Assembly (NCBI GenBank): GCA_015680685.1
Contig: MNCI01002773.1
Span: 273,731-337,730, forward strand
DNA length: 64,000 nucleotides
Source: Gnetum montanum
Taxonomy: Eukaryota > Streptophyta > Gnetopsida > Gnetales > Gnetaceae
Direction of reading: 5' to 3'
The translations under genes were made by a program, and so were the position numbers. The notes under the pieces were generated by a model. That model did not search any database. It had not been told where the DNA came from and saw only the letters and a list, made by a program, of their open reading frames with translations. Below are positions 21,355 through 32,523 of the stretch, in pieces; position 1 is the stretch's first letter; the number at the start of each line of letters is the position of its first letter.

Positions 21355-22224
21355 TGATGAAGTGTCAATAAGTTAATTGCATTAACACATGATCGTCAAT
21401 GTTGCCCCATCAACGCATCCTTTTTGATACATTCCTAGATGCATTAGTGCATTTGCATTGATGCTAATCCATCAAAAGCTCAGATAAGTATGCATACCAA
21501 TTGTATTTATGATACCTTTGGTCACTCTCTTAGCCAAACTATTGTAGTTTTCTTTTGTAGGACTTAGCAAAATTTCCCTTTTGAGTGCATACAACATTGA
21601 TTAAATTGATGAATTTTATTCGAGTGAAATATGTACCTAGACATAGTTTCATGAATGAAAATAAAATTGAGATTTTTTCTCTCTATTGTAGTACTTGGAT
21701 TAGCTTAAGTTAACTTTCAAGCATTTTATCTTACATGAACTCTAGTTTCTTGTACTTAAGCATTTAATATTTTATTTTATAAGTAATGTAGGTACAACCA
21801 CTTCAAGTAGAACATAATAATGCTTGATAATCCTAGCAATGAATACTTGGTACGCCCAATAGTAAGCACTTGATAACCTAGCAATGTTACTACACATTTA
21901 GGATGTGTACAAAAAGTGGGAATGGATACTCCACGTTTAGGTTAATTTAGTTATTAATTACTAAAGGTAAATATGTGAATAATTCTTCCTTTAATATTTT
22001 TACAGACATCAAATGATAAAAATTATAAAAATAAATATCTTACACCTTCACCATATTTAGTCATACAGAAAAAGCTAACACAAGTAATGATTGGGAAGAC
22101 AACGACCAGTAATCACATGTTTTACTATTTAGGACATATGTTACTTAGGTAGAAGGAGTCCACAGAATTTTATCAAATTGTGCATACATGCTTGTGATTC
22201 ATATGATTAGGCCACTACTCATCA
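21355..22224 (+). repeat. 3' LTR of element E (relative of the element D LTR)
   Basis: It runs from TGATGAAGTGTC to ACTACTCATCA. Around 21830-21895 (ACTTGGTACGCCCAATAGTAA) and 22050-22105 (TACACCTTCACCATATTTAG, TGGGAAGACAACGA) it aligns with the element D LTR read on the minus strand. Similarity is moderate, so E and D are related families rather than recent copies. Confidence 0.6.
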
Positions 22225-22880
22225 ATAAGCTTACCTCTAATGTAGTCATTAATAGCTTTCTTGAAAATTCCAATAGTTCATCATTAGGAAAGTATTGGGT
22301 GAGCTCCATTGATGCTAAAGTACATTGAAAGATAAACATAGAAATGGATTTAGTGGATACCTACTTGATGGCTAATAGTTTCCATAATGTGTCACCACTG
22401 CTAATATTATATATGAACCTTTCCACAAAGGTAGTAAAGAGGTGCTTCAAGGAGGTGATAGACCCATGAGGAAGGGCTTTATAGCATTCCAGTGCTTTGC
22501 CTATCAATGAGTTTGAAAAACTATGAAGGATAGTATGAGGATAGCTTGCCAATAACATGTATTTATTACAAAATTAGTAAATTTAGGTAATGAAACTTTC
22601 TTGAGAACTTGGATAGGTGGAATTAAGGGACTAATGGTGTCAATGAGGAGATGAGTAGTGGAAATAATAGGGATTTCCCTATGTAATGTTGTGGCTTTTC
22701 GTGTCTAATCCTCATTAGCTTACAATTTGGATGATAAGTCTTAAAGTAGGAGCATTAACTTAGGTGGAATAACATGGATAGATGACATGGAGGAAACACC
22801 AACCTATAGCTCAATTTGTAGAAGAGCCATCTTATGGTATAGGATGGGCACGTTGGGACATTTTTTATATTTTTAGTTAT
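22225..22880 (-). pseudogene. Gag relic of element F (capsid core)
   Basis: The minus strand reads IPPIQVLKKVSLPKFTNF, then MLLASYPHTILHSFSNSLIG, KALECYKALPHGSITSLKHL, and past a stop SISMFIFQCTLASMELTQYF. This is the gag core pattern with one Trp replaced by Cys. Frameshifts separate the parts. The 3' LTR of element E abuts it at 22224, so E probably inserted into F. Confidence 0.6.
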
Positions 22881-24290
22881 TTAATTTAAGAATTGAAGTA
22901 AAGAGAATTAATTGGGAATTAACTACTCAACTATCTAATGATCCTTAAGCTTACTAGCCTAACATAAGCATATAAGTCAAAAAATATCTATTTTATTAAG
23001 AAAATACCTCTCTTTTCTTTGTACCTATTTTGACTAACTCTTGAATTCTTTATTCAATTTGAATAGAAATCACTTGATTCTTTTTTACCTCATCAATTTT
23101 AACTGAAGTACCCTGTATCCATTCCTTATTATAGCTAATTTCAATAATCAACTCTTGGAAATTAGGCTGTAGTAAGTAAGAGTAATCTAAAGCTTTACCT
23201 TCTTTGGCCTATTCTAACATAGAGTTCACAGTAGCCAACTTTTCCTCCAGTTGTACACAACTTGCTCTTTGTTTTCTAGCAACAATTCTTTAATAGTATT
23301 CATAGCCTTGAGTTTCTCATTTTTCATGAAAAATTCTTTGAGCTTAGTTATTTGATTATTGGCTACTTTTCCCATATCTTTAATTAAAACTACTATAGTG
23401 CAAACATATCCCTATGGGACATCAGAAGCTTTTAAGCTCCAATTTCAGGATAATCTTTCTTATATAGAAAGATGATACTCACTTTAGTGTCTAGCTTAGT
23501 TAAGAGCTTCTGGTTGATGATGATCCTTCTTTTATCTTGACTTTGATGGACTAAGATGCTTCTTTTATTAAGTAGCCTAAGGTGAAGTCTAAAGTTATTA
23601 AAGCTAATGATGAGCTCTCCCCTTTCTTCTGCTATTACTGTTGTAGCTCTTGGAGTCTTTGTTGCTCAAGCATGTCATGTTGTTATTGTTGCTACAATTG
23701 TTGTTGCTCGAGAAGCTTTTGTTGCTATTTTTCTTTATTAGCCTTTATTCTTTCAATCCTTATTTTTTTGGATGCCTTCATACTTGCATACTTAGCTTCA
23801 TTTGATAAGAATCTTTCATCAGGCATGGCCTCTTCCAGATCTTGTAGCTTCCATGAGAAATAATTTTCTTTCATTAGAGCTAACTATTCATTAGAAAAAT
23901 CTCTATCCAAAGGATGATCTCTTCCTTTTATCCACATACATACCTCAATAACTAGTTGATTGCAAGAAGAGGCTAGAAGCNATCCACATACATACCTCAA
24001 TAACTAGTTGATTGCAAGAAGAGGCTAGAAGCTTCATAGATAAGCTTCTTTTCAATTATTCTAGTGCTTCTGCCTTGGCTTGATTTACCTCTTTATTTGT
24101 AGCTTTTTGGTAGACCACATCTATCTCATCTAGATAATGAACCTTGTGAGTCTTGGCAATTGACAATATCCTCGTTGAAGCTAGAGGAAAATCACATTGT
24201 TCTTTATATCTCTTAGCCATATCTTTTAGATGCCTTGCATTATTGAATTTTCAAAAGCTGAATTTCAAAGAATAGACTACCTTATGCTTG
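22881..24290 (-). pseudogene. Gag N-terminal or pre-gag relic of element F
   Basis: The minus-strand frame from about 24270 reads MAKRYKEQCDFPLAS, HKVHYLDEIDVVYQ, LQDLEEAMPDERFLS, then a Gln-rich stretch (QQKLLEQQQL and similar) near 23630-23720. It continues with stops toward the gag core. I cannot name the domain. It has the charged, Gln-rich character of plant gypsy gag N-termini. An assembly join lies inside it at 23981. Confidence 0.45.
23930..24032. other. Assembly join: 51-bp direct repeat around an N
   Basis: 23930-23980 is repeated exactly at 23982-24032 with a single N at 23981 between them. This is what an unresolved overlap of two contig ends looks like. The true sequence probably has one copy, which would keep the F reading frame continuous. 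Confidence 0.85.
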
Positions 24291-24519
24291 TAATAATGTC
24301 TCAATGGTATCTCCCAAATTTTTCTTTCTACTTATAAAGTTGCAAAATATGAAGCTATAAGCCTTGCAATCTTAAAATCCTATCCCTCAAACCATGTTAT
24401 CAAAATTTAACTATAACATACATGTAGAAAAATAGCTCCATGGCATTTGCTCCTTATTTCATTAATAATTTATTGAATTATCCGTGGTGGGAAGGCTCCT
24501 AACATGAACTTAAATAAAC

Positions 24520-25496
24520 AGTGGGAAGATTGGCGGGCTTGATAATGCAAGGAAATGTTTTATCAAATGCTAAAGAGAACTTTTGTATCTTGGAGATCGA
24601 TTATTTCTGCTCATTTGTAGAACCAGCAGAGCGAGGAAGGTTTAAAACTTTATAGATCAATGGTAGAAGCTGGATTCATTGCGAACACTGCAACATTCGG
24701 AGAGCTTCTCAGAGGCTGTGCCACTTTGCGTTTACTGGAAGAAGGGAAGCAGCTGCATGCTCATGTTGCAAAATCATGTGCAGAACTGAACTGTTTTTTG
24801 GGAAGTTCACTTCTGAGCATGTATGCAGGTTGTGGCTTAATTGAGGATGCTCTGATTGTTTTCAAGATGATTCATACCAAAACTGTTGAGTCATGGAATG
24901 CAATTATCTTGGGATTAGCTTATCATGGGTTAGGATCAAAGGTTCTGGAAATCTTTGCAGATATGCAGAAAGTAAAGGTGAAACCTAATGACTGTACTTT
25001 CAGCTGTGTGATGTTGGCTTGTGTGAATGCTGGGCTTGTCATACAGGGCATATCTATCTTTGAATCTATGGTGCCAAAAGCAGAGCATTATGCTCTGCTA
25101 ATTGGCCTCAAGGGACGAGTAGGCAAGATTGAGGAAGTAGCAAGGATTATTAGAAGGGCAAAATGTGAGCCTGTTTCTCCTCTTTGGAGAGCCTTATTGT
25201 GTGCCTGTCGCAGTCATGGAAATGTCAGGATGGGTATAACAGCAGCTGAGAAAATCTTTGAGTTGGATCCAGAAAACCCAGCAACATATATGCTATTGTC
25301 AACCATATATGGTAATCAGGGATTTTTGCATGATGCAAAAAAGTTGAGGGTTGAGGGTATGAAAAAGGGATACGAATCCAAAGAAAAATATCTTTGGGGT
25401 CAAATCAATAAGCTTGCTATGTCATATTCATCAAAGAGGAACAGTAATAGATTAAATGATAATTCAAGTAATCCAAAACAAAGAACATCCAAATAA
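24520..25496 (+). pseudogene. PPR protein fragment (PLS class, E-type C-terminus)
   Basis: The open part (24660-25496) reads as consecutive PPR motifs: TFGELLRGCATLRLLEEGKQ, SSLLSMYAGCGLIEDALIVF, SWNAIILGLAYHG, then AEHYALLIGLKGRVGKIEEV and WRALLCACRSHGNVRMG. The E-like tail includes LDPENPATYMLLSTIYGNQG. Upstream the same frame continues as NQQSEEGLKLYRSM but is cut by a TAG at 24618-24620, and by a one-base shift near 24560 after LDNARKCF. About ten residues are missing between ESM and PKAEHY, and the end of the E motif is degenerate. PLS-type PPR proteins normally bind organellar RNA. This looks like a truncated gene copy. A short active gene is less likely. Confidence 0.82.
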
Positions 25497-25525
25497 TAAG
25501 AAATCATTAATAATAAGAAATCATT
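25492..25525 (+). repeat. 17-bp tandem duplication
   Basis: AATAATAAGAAATCATT occurs twice in a row across the stop region of the PPR frame. This is probably replication slippage. Confidence 0.8.
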
Positions 25526-25562
25526 AGGCTCATTCACCAGAAAGATAACCCTTATAAGAAGA

Positions 25563-25990
25563 TTTGTTCCTAAATTCATAGAGCTAACTAAACCCTTACT
25601 TTTGATCCTGAAGAAACACGTGAAAGTCAGAAAGACTTCAAAGTTAGTAAGAGCATTAGAAAAGATTTAAGAGATAATAATAGAAACACCATACTTAGTA
25701 AAGCCTAAATTGGAAGAATATTTCTGGCTATATTCTTTCACTTCCAATGATTCAATTACAGCAGTGTTAACTTAGAAAAGTTGAGAAGGAGAAAATGATA
25801 TTGAGTGTTATGGTTATTAGTTAAAAGAATCAGAAAATAATTATTCTGAGCTCGAGAAGTAGGTATATGCTATTATTAGGACCTTAATGCATTTTAAGTA
25901 TTATCTTCAAACTTCCAAAGTTCATATAGTGATAGTGGAACTGGTTGTAAGGCATATTGCTAAAAAATATGTTAGCTTAGAGGTAAAAGT
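25563..25990 (+). pseudogene. Ty3/gypsy RNase H relic
   Basis: The plus strand reads FVPKFIELTKPLLLILKKHV (end of RT, thumb and connection), EYFWLYSFTSNDSITAVLT (core strand, normally YTDAS), ESENNYSELEK, then AIIRTLMHFKYYLQTSKVHI. These follow the standard order of a gypsy RT/RNase H. Stops (TAG, TGA, TAA) are scattered and the catalytic Asp is replaced. It lies opposite to the F gag relic, so it belongs to another element. Confidence 0.6.
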
Positions 25991-27152
25991 AAACCTATAT
26001 CACAATTTCAATTCCCTCCCTAAAAAGGAATTTTGAAATTTCTAGGAACAAATGGATGCTTTTGAAATTAAATTCATTAAGAATTATGTGAATTTTTTAA
26101 AATTCAAACAATGTAGTAAGACAAAAAAGAATTTGAAACTGAAGCTAAAACTGAAATAGAAATATTTTCTTTAAGAATTTTTGTTCACCAAAAGGTATAA
26201 TGCAGTAGTTATTACACTTATTTCTCATCAGCAGGGCAGTTGTGGGTTCAAGTTGTAGGTTTGATACTCTGCATTTTATAGTGTTTTAGTAAAATATCTT
26301 TTTGTACTACATAACGATACCCCTGGAAAAAGTTAAACGTAAATTATCCGCGCTTAGAGACTTATTGTTGGGAATAGACAACACCAACAGCTTGGTTTTC
26401 ATATGATGACGGTCTGTTCAGTCTGCCTTTTAAATTTAGAAAAACTTATTTAAAACTATTCCATTTCTGAACTGCATACTTGGTCCATCCAACGCTACGG
26501 TATACTGCATTTGAAATATGTAAGATATCCAATTAGTACTGTTAGATTTTGTTTAGTCGCAGTAGGAACGCAATGCTGCACATTGAGTTCACAATTCATT
26601 AAAAGTTTTGGGATAAAGGCTGAACATGAACATATTTTGGAATTAGCATTTACAAATTCTATAGTAACCTTTGAACCGTACAAAAGAAAAAAAAATCCAA
26701 AATTTGCTTCCTCCGTATAATGTACAATCTGATATCACATAGCAAACCATGTCTCTCAATGACCCTCTTGTACCCACATGCCACATCTAATATACACAAG
26801 AACAAGGTGCAGCTTCTAGATTTGCAGGACCTGTCACAACCATGAAAGATCAATCTGACCAGGCTTTAACTGTAGCTGAAACCAGGACACTGCCGGGGCT
26901 CAACAGTAATACAATAATTACCATGTATTTTCGAGATAAATCAGTCAAAGCATTTCTGGAATCAGCTCTCTATCAAATAAATAGCAAAACTTCCCATTAT
27001 ATTGCAACCATTCAACACATTGACCCACTGATTTTCTCGAGGAATTTCTCTCCATACAATTTTGAATGGCATTCCCAAGCTTTGCATCTACATTTTGACA
27101 CACCCATTGCAGCAAGCTTCCTGAGTTGATGGATGCTGCTTTGGCAAATCTT
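25991..27152. other. Intergenic; possible 3' UTR of the downstream minus-strand gene
   Basis: No supported coding frame. The 95-codon plus-strand frame at 26842-27129 overlaps sequence just after the stop of the minus-strand exon and is probably fortuitous. 26300-27150 could hold the 3' UTR of that gene. Confidence 0.35.
26190..26262 (+). repeat. tRNA-like segment, possible SINE head
   Basis: TAATGCAGTAGTTATTACAC resembles a pol III A box and D arm. About 35 bp later GTTGTGGGTTCAAGTTGTAG resembles the B box and T arm. The order and spacing fit a decayed tRNA-derived sequence. No intact cloverleaf could be drawn. Confidence 0.3.
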
Positions 27153-27272
27153 TCAACTAGCCTTGGTAACTAAACTTTCTTCTGGTTGTGAACACTTTAC
27201 AGTTGCTTGAAGGAATTGTCTTTTTGCTCTATCAAGTTCTTCAACCACATTCTTTGCAGTATAGATGTGCAC
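27153..27272 (-). CDS. Last exon of an unrecognised cellular gene
   Basis: An acceptor (GCATAG) at 27273-27278 on the minus strand opens 40 codons starting VHIYTAKNVVEELDRAKRQF and ending VTKAS with a TGA at 27153-27155. The exon starts in phase with the upstream exon (27623-27709). The region is free of the TAG-rich decay seen in the transposons. The sequence is charged and probably helical. I do not recognise the family. No further exons were found in the next kilobase, so it is either a fragment or has long introns. Confidence 0.5.
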   Translation of the reverse strand: MHIYTAKNVVEELDRAKRQFLQATVKCSQPEESLVTKAS

Positions 27273-27622
27273 CTATGCATAGTATGAAATTCTTATAATG
27301 CTGACAAAACAAAAATTGTAAAGTTCCTCTACACGCAAAAACATCGTTAAAAGTTTATATACTGCAAGTATTAAGAAAACATCATATGCCAAGTTAGAAA
27401 TGCTGAACAATGACTCAGGTTCATCCGTATTTGGCTCCTAAAGTACGTTTTTCTTCTCCCATTTTGATCCTTGCTCCAGTTGAAAGCAGTGTTTCAAGCC
27501 AATTAAAATATGCATGTAAAGACAAAAATAGCAGTTAATGCCTCGTACTGCTGCTTTTAACACTGAAGAAATTTAGAAACATCTACAAGTGCCATAACAA
27601 TATAGCTGAGAAAATTTCTTAC

Positions 27623-27709
27623 CTGCACAGGTCGATATGTCCTACAACAAAGAATTAAATGTTCGATTGCCATTGCACTTATAGAATAACCCCCAATTTT
27701 ATATGCAGC
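27623..27709 (-). CDS. Penultimate exon of the same cellular gene
   Basis: This 87-bp exon has clean borders on the minus strand: TTTCCAG before it and GTAAG after it. It encodes 29 residues including KIGGYSISAMAIEHLILCCR and ending RPVQ, with no stop. The phase is zero at both ends, so it joins the last exon directly. This is one of the few parts of the window that looks like maintained gene sequence. Confidence 0.55.
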
Positions 27710-28461
27710 CTGGAAATATTTGAGACATGATTAAGCTAAATAAATGAAATAATAACACTAATTCAACAAGAAATATATATTTGTGAGGTCTTATACAGGA
27801 ACTTCACTACTGTTTACATGGTCGAATTTACTGCAGAACAGTCAAAAGCACCAATTTACAGCTCAAATTTGCTACTTGAAAATTATAAAATTTTTCTGCT
27901 TTCTTTTTTGGTTGCCCTGACATAGTGGACATTTTAAGATCGAGACTTAACATTTTGCCAAGACAGAATTTAGGCTCAGAAAATCATTTAGGATTTACCT
28001 GTTAAATTGAGAGATGCCAGTGAATTGAAGAAATCAAATCGTATTTTTGTGAGATGCCACTGAATTCATTTCAAATCAAATTTCTGTTAACTGCAGGAAT
28101 CAAATCAAAATTTCATTACCCATCAAATTTAAATTTAATCACTTATTTTAGATAGGAATCTATCCCCATAAAATGCGCATTCTAATTTTAAATGAAAATT
28201 TAAAATCAAATAGGATAGGCTCACGAACTTATATGCACCCAAGGGTATAGTGAAGGTGGTCATCAAACTCTAAATTCCAACAACCCTAGATCCCAGACAC
28301 TACATATTTAAATTTAGACAAATGAAATGGAATAGATCTTAGCAATGAACATGATTGTCCACAAAATTCAATGAACATGGAAGACACTGCATTTTTAAAT
28401 TTAGATGAAAAAAAAATTGAATCGATGGAAGATACTACATTTTTCAAATAATCAGACCATC

Positions 28462-28530
28462 CCTTAGATCGGTGGTAAAGTATTTATTTCCGAAGCTGTA
28501 CAAGCTCAGGTCCAACCGCCATTTGCTCAT
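28462..28530 (+). repeat. tRNA-like segment, possible SINE head
   Basis: TTAGATCGGTGGTAAAGTA resembles an A box and D arm. GCTCAGGTCCAACC about 30 bp on resembles a T arm. The evidence is weak. The anticodon stem cannot be closed convincingly. Confidence 0.25.
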
Positions 28531-28663
28531 CTATAAACCCTATGAGTAATGATTCTTTAATGAGGATGCATAGTTGTTATTTTACGTTCCCTGAATTGAC
28601 CGATATTGACACAATTTGAAAATACTAGCGAACACGTTACCGGTGTTTTTTTGTTTTTTTACG

Positions 28664-28883
28664 TGCATGTCTCTCAAACATAACCAATGGAGAGCAATTT
28701 GCCACAGCAAAGCCCAATTTGCTACATGAAAGCCCATGCTGATAAGAATCTACAGTATGAGAAGCCTTTAGTACTCTGGAGGAACCATGCATGTCTCTGC
28801 AACCTAATCAATCAATGGAGAGTAATTTGCCACGCCTAAGCCCATAGCCATCACAATCTACAATAATTTAAGAAGCCTTTAGT
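28664..28883. repeat. Pair of imperfect direct repeats of about 100 bp
   Basis: The copies at about 28664-28775 and 28788-28883 share CATGTCTCT, CAATGGAGAG, AATTTGCCAC, AAGCCCAT and AAGCCTTTAGT in the same order. This looks like a local duplication. Confidence 0.6.
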
Positions 28884-29454
28884 TTAAAATCAATTGGAAG
28901 CCGAATAGGAATCTGCTTGTAGAATTACTGCATTTGAATTTGTTTTTATTTTTATTGATTTTTTAAGTTTAATATATTGTATATTGTATGCTACCCAAAA
29001 ACTAAAATTTCTATATTTGATTTTCCACTCTAACTGAGCTCTTGGATGAAAAAAAAAATGGAAAATGCTGCTCCTAACATGAGTGCATATAAGTGTTCTC
29101 TTTTGTAAATATGTTTTTCTTTCTCCTCCTTTTTGGGGATCGGTGGTTCACACATAGGTTCATAGACAGAGGATTGAGATCTTTCGACCTCCTCCCTTAA
29201 TAATCTATAGAGTTTGAACCTTAATCATTCTAACATGATCAGTTGTGAAAGATGCTAAAAATCAAATGAGTTCCCTAGGCATTATACTACCATTGTAAAA
29301 AATATTCATTTGAATAATAATAAAAATAACCCTTGAGAAAATTTACAAATTTTAACTTCTTGCATATTTTACTTACATTTGATAGCCTCTAGGATCACAA
29401 ACAAAGATAAAAATAGTTCTAATATTCCAATTGATAAGGACATCACCCAGCCCA

Positions 29455-30583
29455 TGTAACATCCTCAAACTATGTTTTTTGTGTGTATTGTTTGAGTCTT
29501 AGATGTTTTTGTATTTTTATATTATTCTACATGTCCAAGAAGCAAGAGAAGGCAATTGGAAGTACATCCTATTTGTGAAACTTTCAAGAAAAGGTTCAAT
29601 CTTTTACAGAGCTCTCTATCAAAACATCTTCAGGCTAGTCAAGATGTCTCTAGGTAGGTCAAGATGTCTCATGCGGAAGTGATTAGCCAAGCAAACTTTG
29701 GTGTTGGATTACCTTAACAATTATTTTGTCATGGAGAAGTCACCTCGTCTGTGACTAATCCATGAGTCGTATTTGTGGAGGAATAGTCCAAAGTCAAAAA
29801 GATCATCAAGACATGAAACAATTAAATCTAGATTCAATTGAAAACACCACACTTATGGTTGTCACCCATAAGTAAAATCAATAATACTTCACCTTAACTT
29901 CTAACATTAAGTTCAAAGATGCAATAAGTTAATTAAACCAAATTGAAATTATATTAATTTATCAAAATCATAGAAGTTTACAAAGGGATGTTACCTAATT
30001 CGTGACCCTCCTCTACTGTCTCCACAATGCAACAATTTCACAACCTTAAAACATTGTTGGTTATTAATTGACACAAAGCCTCAACACTCTTCTTAACAAT
30101 TGAGTACATAAAATCTAATTTGTTGTGGGTTTGCTCTTCAATATCCATCACCCTCCTTACATTTTGAGATTCTTATTTATACTGGGGATGATGTACAAAA
30201 ATAATCTTTTGAATAATCAATTGATACCAAGGATGTCGATATCAATTGATGAAATCTCGATAGAAGTGGATTACTAATCCTGTTATCACAATTGTCAATG
30301 CTAATTGCCTCCTTCTATATAAAATGATATCCCAAGTTCTTCTTAAGTCTTCTCATGCCAAAATTCAAGGTATCAATCTATATCACATCCACTATAGGAA
30401 TCGATATAACCGCAATCAATCCTCATTGTGCCTACGATTCCTTGTGACATAGAAGCTATAAAGATAAATCCGTTCTTATTGATATATACTATTGGAATCA
30501 ATTATCTTCAGTATATATAAGTACTAAAAAAATAAAAATGCTACTCTAGGATGTTAAAAACTGAACAATTTCGGGGTTCATCA
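29455..30583 (-). repeat. LTR of element G (solo or 3' LTR)
   Basis: On the plus strand the unit runs from TGTAACATCC to GGGGTTCATCA, a TG...CA pair. On the minus strand it starts TGATGAACCCC and is directly preceded by a G-rich tract. Inside are repeated GATATC, CGATAT and TTGATAT words like those in the element D LTR. No target-site duplication was found and the matching LTR was not seen. Confidence 0.4.
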
Positions 30584-30594
30584 CAACCCCCAAC
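30584..30594 (-). promoter_or_regulatory. Polypurine tract of element G
   Basis: On the minus strand GTTGGGGGTTG directly precedes TGATGAACCCC. Confidence 0.45.
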
Positions 30595-30904
30595 TAGCCT
30601 ATGGCTAGTGCTTGGTCACAAAGGTGAGAGACATATATATATTAAAGAAACATTGATATAACTATAGTTGTTGCAAGAAATATAAAATCATTATCATCTA
30701 TGTAAAATGACATTAGGCGCTTGGAATGCTAGTATATTGTTGAATATATATTAAAATAGTTATCAGTTCTTGCACAAAAATTGAAGGGATATAATTGTTC
30801 ATAAACAAAAATAAATAAAATTTCCCACTATCCATTGTCCATAATATATAACATTTACATAATTTTAAAAACATCAACAAAAAAATAAAAGTTTTGAGGC
30901 TTGA

Positions 30905-31075
30905 TTAAGCCTTGGATCTTATTTTTAGTTCCATATCCTCCTCGAAATGAGAGGGTTCAGCCCCCTCATTATCATCATGGATTTGAGGGTGGACATGTTT
31001 TTTAATGTCTGCCACACTCTTGTCCATAGTGGTGATAGTGGAGTTGACCTTTTGCAGTACTGAGGGATCTCCCAT
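30905..31075 (-). pseudogene. C-terminal fragment of an element G ORF
   Basis: A 56-codon open stretch on the minus strand runs from MGDPSVLQKVNSTITTMDKS to the end EEDMELKIRSKA with a TAA at 30905-30907. The frame extends upstream through stops. It is helical and acidic and sits about 300 bp before the polypurine tract, like the last ORF of an LTR element. I do not recognise the family. Confidence 0.35.
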
Positions 31076-31585
31076 TGAGTGGATTGAAGTTAATGTAGCT
31101 AGGATTGAACTTCATCCTAGAATCCATGAAATTCACTAGACTCAAGTGCTAGTGAAGAATCGGGCTCCCCTTCAACATTATTAGTGAAGGAGATAGGAAT
31201 ATAAACTTATGCAAAATAGACCATATACATTTCCTAATCTCTCAAAGATTAGAAAACACTTGCACAAGTGTTGTATGCTCTTAATCCTTCTCATACCTTA
31301 TGTACTTATAGCCTTGTAAGTATATGCACTTATAGCTTGATATCCTAGTCTACATTTTACTTATTCATGCTATTTCGTTTTTAACTTACGTTAAATTCAA
31401 ATTTGAGTATAGCTTAAAGTTTACTTCTATTTTGCATTCTTTTTACTTTTAAAGCCTTTTCGTTTCTTTTTGCTTTTCTTAAAAGAAAAAACAAAAATAT
31501 CATAAAAATTTTAAAACTGAAAAAACCATAAAAATCTTAAAATAGAAAATGTGCTTTCTTTTAGTATGATTTGTCATGGCTTTAA
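31076..31585. other. Left flank of element D, nothing recognised
   Basis: AT-rich sequence with poly-A and poly-T runs and no supported frame. It ends with ACTAG, the left copy of the element D target duplication. Confidence 0.4.
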
Positions 31586-31590
31586 ACTAG
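31586..31590. repeat. Target-site duplication of element D, left copy (ACTAG)
   Basis: ACTAG is repeated exactly at 63109-63113, directly outside the other LTR. Confidence 0.8.
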
Positions 31591-32510
31591 TAATGAGTGG
31601 TGGAGTAATCCAACACCCAACCATAGGAGATGCAAGTGTTCACACGTAGCCTTGTCAAATTCCATGGAAAAGGCAATGTGATTATGCTAGTAGTTGATTT
31701 AAGATCATGATCGTTGTCTTCCCACATGAGTTAGTAAAATCGATGTGTATGGTTTAACTCACGGTGAGGTGTATGATATGTTGATGTTGTAGGGCCATTC
31801 TTCTAGCATTCATTGTAAAGAGTGAAAATAATTCTAAGTCTAAGTTTAACTATAGTGATAAAGGAATCGAATCTAGCCTATGACGATGAGTATTCAATAT
31901 TGATCTTCCATTCACACCTTGAACTTCGTACAACTACTACTAAGATTACCAAGTACTTCGCTATTGGGAGTACCAAGCAATAGTACTACTGGGTTACCAA
32001 GCAATTATACTTAAGTGTTCAAGATCAATCGTACTCATTCCACTTAACAATATTAATAGTAAAGTGCATAGAAAGTAAATCAGTAACTAGGGAAATAGTA
32101 AATATTATACTAAGTCAAAATGATAAACATTAGTCTAAGTAAATAGTAAATAAGTCTAAGTGATGCTGCAATGATGCAAAGTAATCTCAATCTTTATTTT
32201 CGACAATGAAATTTGTCCAAGGACATGCCACTCAAATAAATACTACATGCAATCACTTAACAATGCACTATAGGCATACATTGCTAAGTGCTAAGTACTA
32301 AAATCAAGAAAATAATATGATAGAGTTTTTCTAAGGTTGGAATGAAATTGTTGTTTGGACCGTGCACCTAAGTGTCGTATTTATAAGCTTGCACATGTCT
32401 TCGATATTGGATATCCAACATTGTAGCTTGTGCCTCGATATTGGGGATCTAATATCGCAGCTTCGATATTGGATGCCTGATATTGCAGCCAATCAAAATA
32501 TGATTCATCA
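31591..32510 (-). repeat. 3' LTR of element D
   Basis: It matches 62194-63108 along its length, with the first base pair decayed (TA for TG). A TATAAATA box lies on the minus strand at 32379-32386. At 32400-32490 it has three GATATTGG/CCAATATC-type palindromes, including arms CGATATT and AATATCG. Confidence 0.88.
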
Positions 32511-32523
32511 TATCCCCATGACT
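32511..32523 (-). promoter_or_regulatory. Polypurine tract of element D
   Basis: On the minus strand AGTCATGGGGATA directly precedes TGATGAATC. It is almost the same as the element E tract. Confidence 0.65.

Larger units (their letters stand above)
1..22224 (+). mobile_element. Element E: Athila-like Ty3/gypsy element, 5' part off-window, split by element A
   Basis: A plus-strand LTR element is inferred from a gag relic at the left edge, a polypurine tract at 21341-21354 and a 3' LTR at 21355-22224. The tract and the LTR match those of element D in the opposite orientation. Element A (461-20275) interrupts it and is flanked by TCACT on both sides. Without A, only about 1.5 kb separates gag from the polypurine tract, so E is non-autonomous or internally deleted. 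I infer the family from the shared tract, the LTR start TGATGAA and the LTR end ACTCATCA. The left boundary is outside the window. Confidence 0.6.
27710..29454. other. Intergenic or intronic AT-rich DNA
   Basis: No supported frame. It contains a tRNA-like segment (28462-28530) and a pair of direct repeats (28664-28883). Several poly-A and poly-T runs are present. Confidence 0.4.

Noticed and set aside
23582-23863. Cysteine-rich plus-strand ORF
   Set aside because: It is the complement of the Gln-rich (CAA/CAG) stretch of the minus-strand F relic. The Cys run comes from TTGTTGC repeats and there is no independent support.
26190-26262. Functional tRNA gene
   Set aside because: A- and B-box-like words are present but the acceptor and anticodon stems do not pair. 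It is at most a tRNA-derived relic.
26842-27129. 95-codon plus-strand ORF with a plausible protein
   Set aside because: It ends beside the stop of a well-bordered minus-strand exon and has no recognisable motif. It is more likely 3' UTR of that gene read backwards.
29455-30583. Solo LTR with target-site duplication
   Set aside because: The ends are LTR-like but no 5-bp duplication was found, and a polypurine tract and an ORF end lie beside it. I kept it only as an LTR of a partial element.
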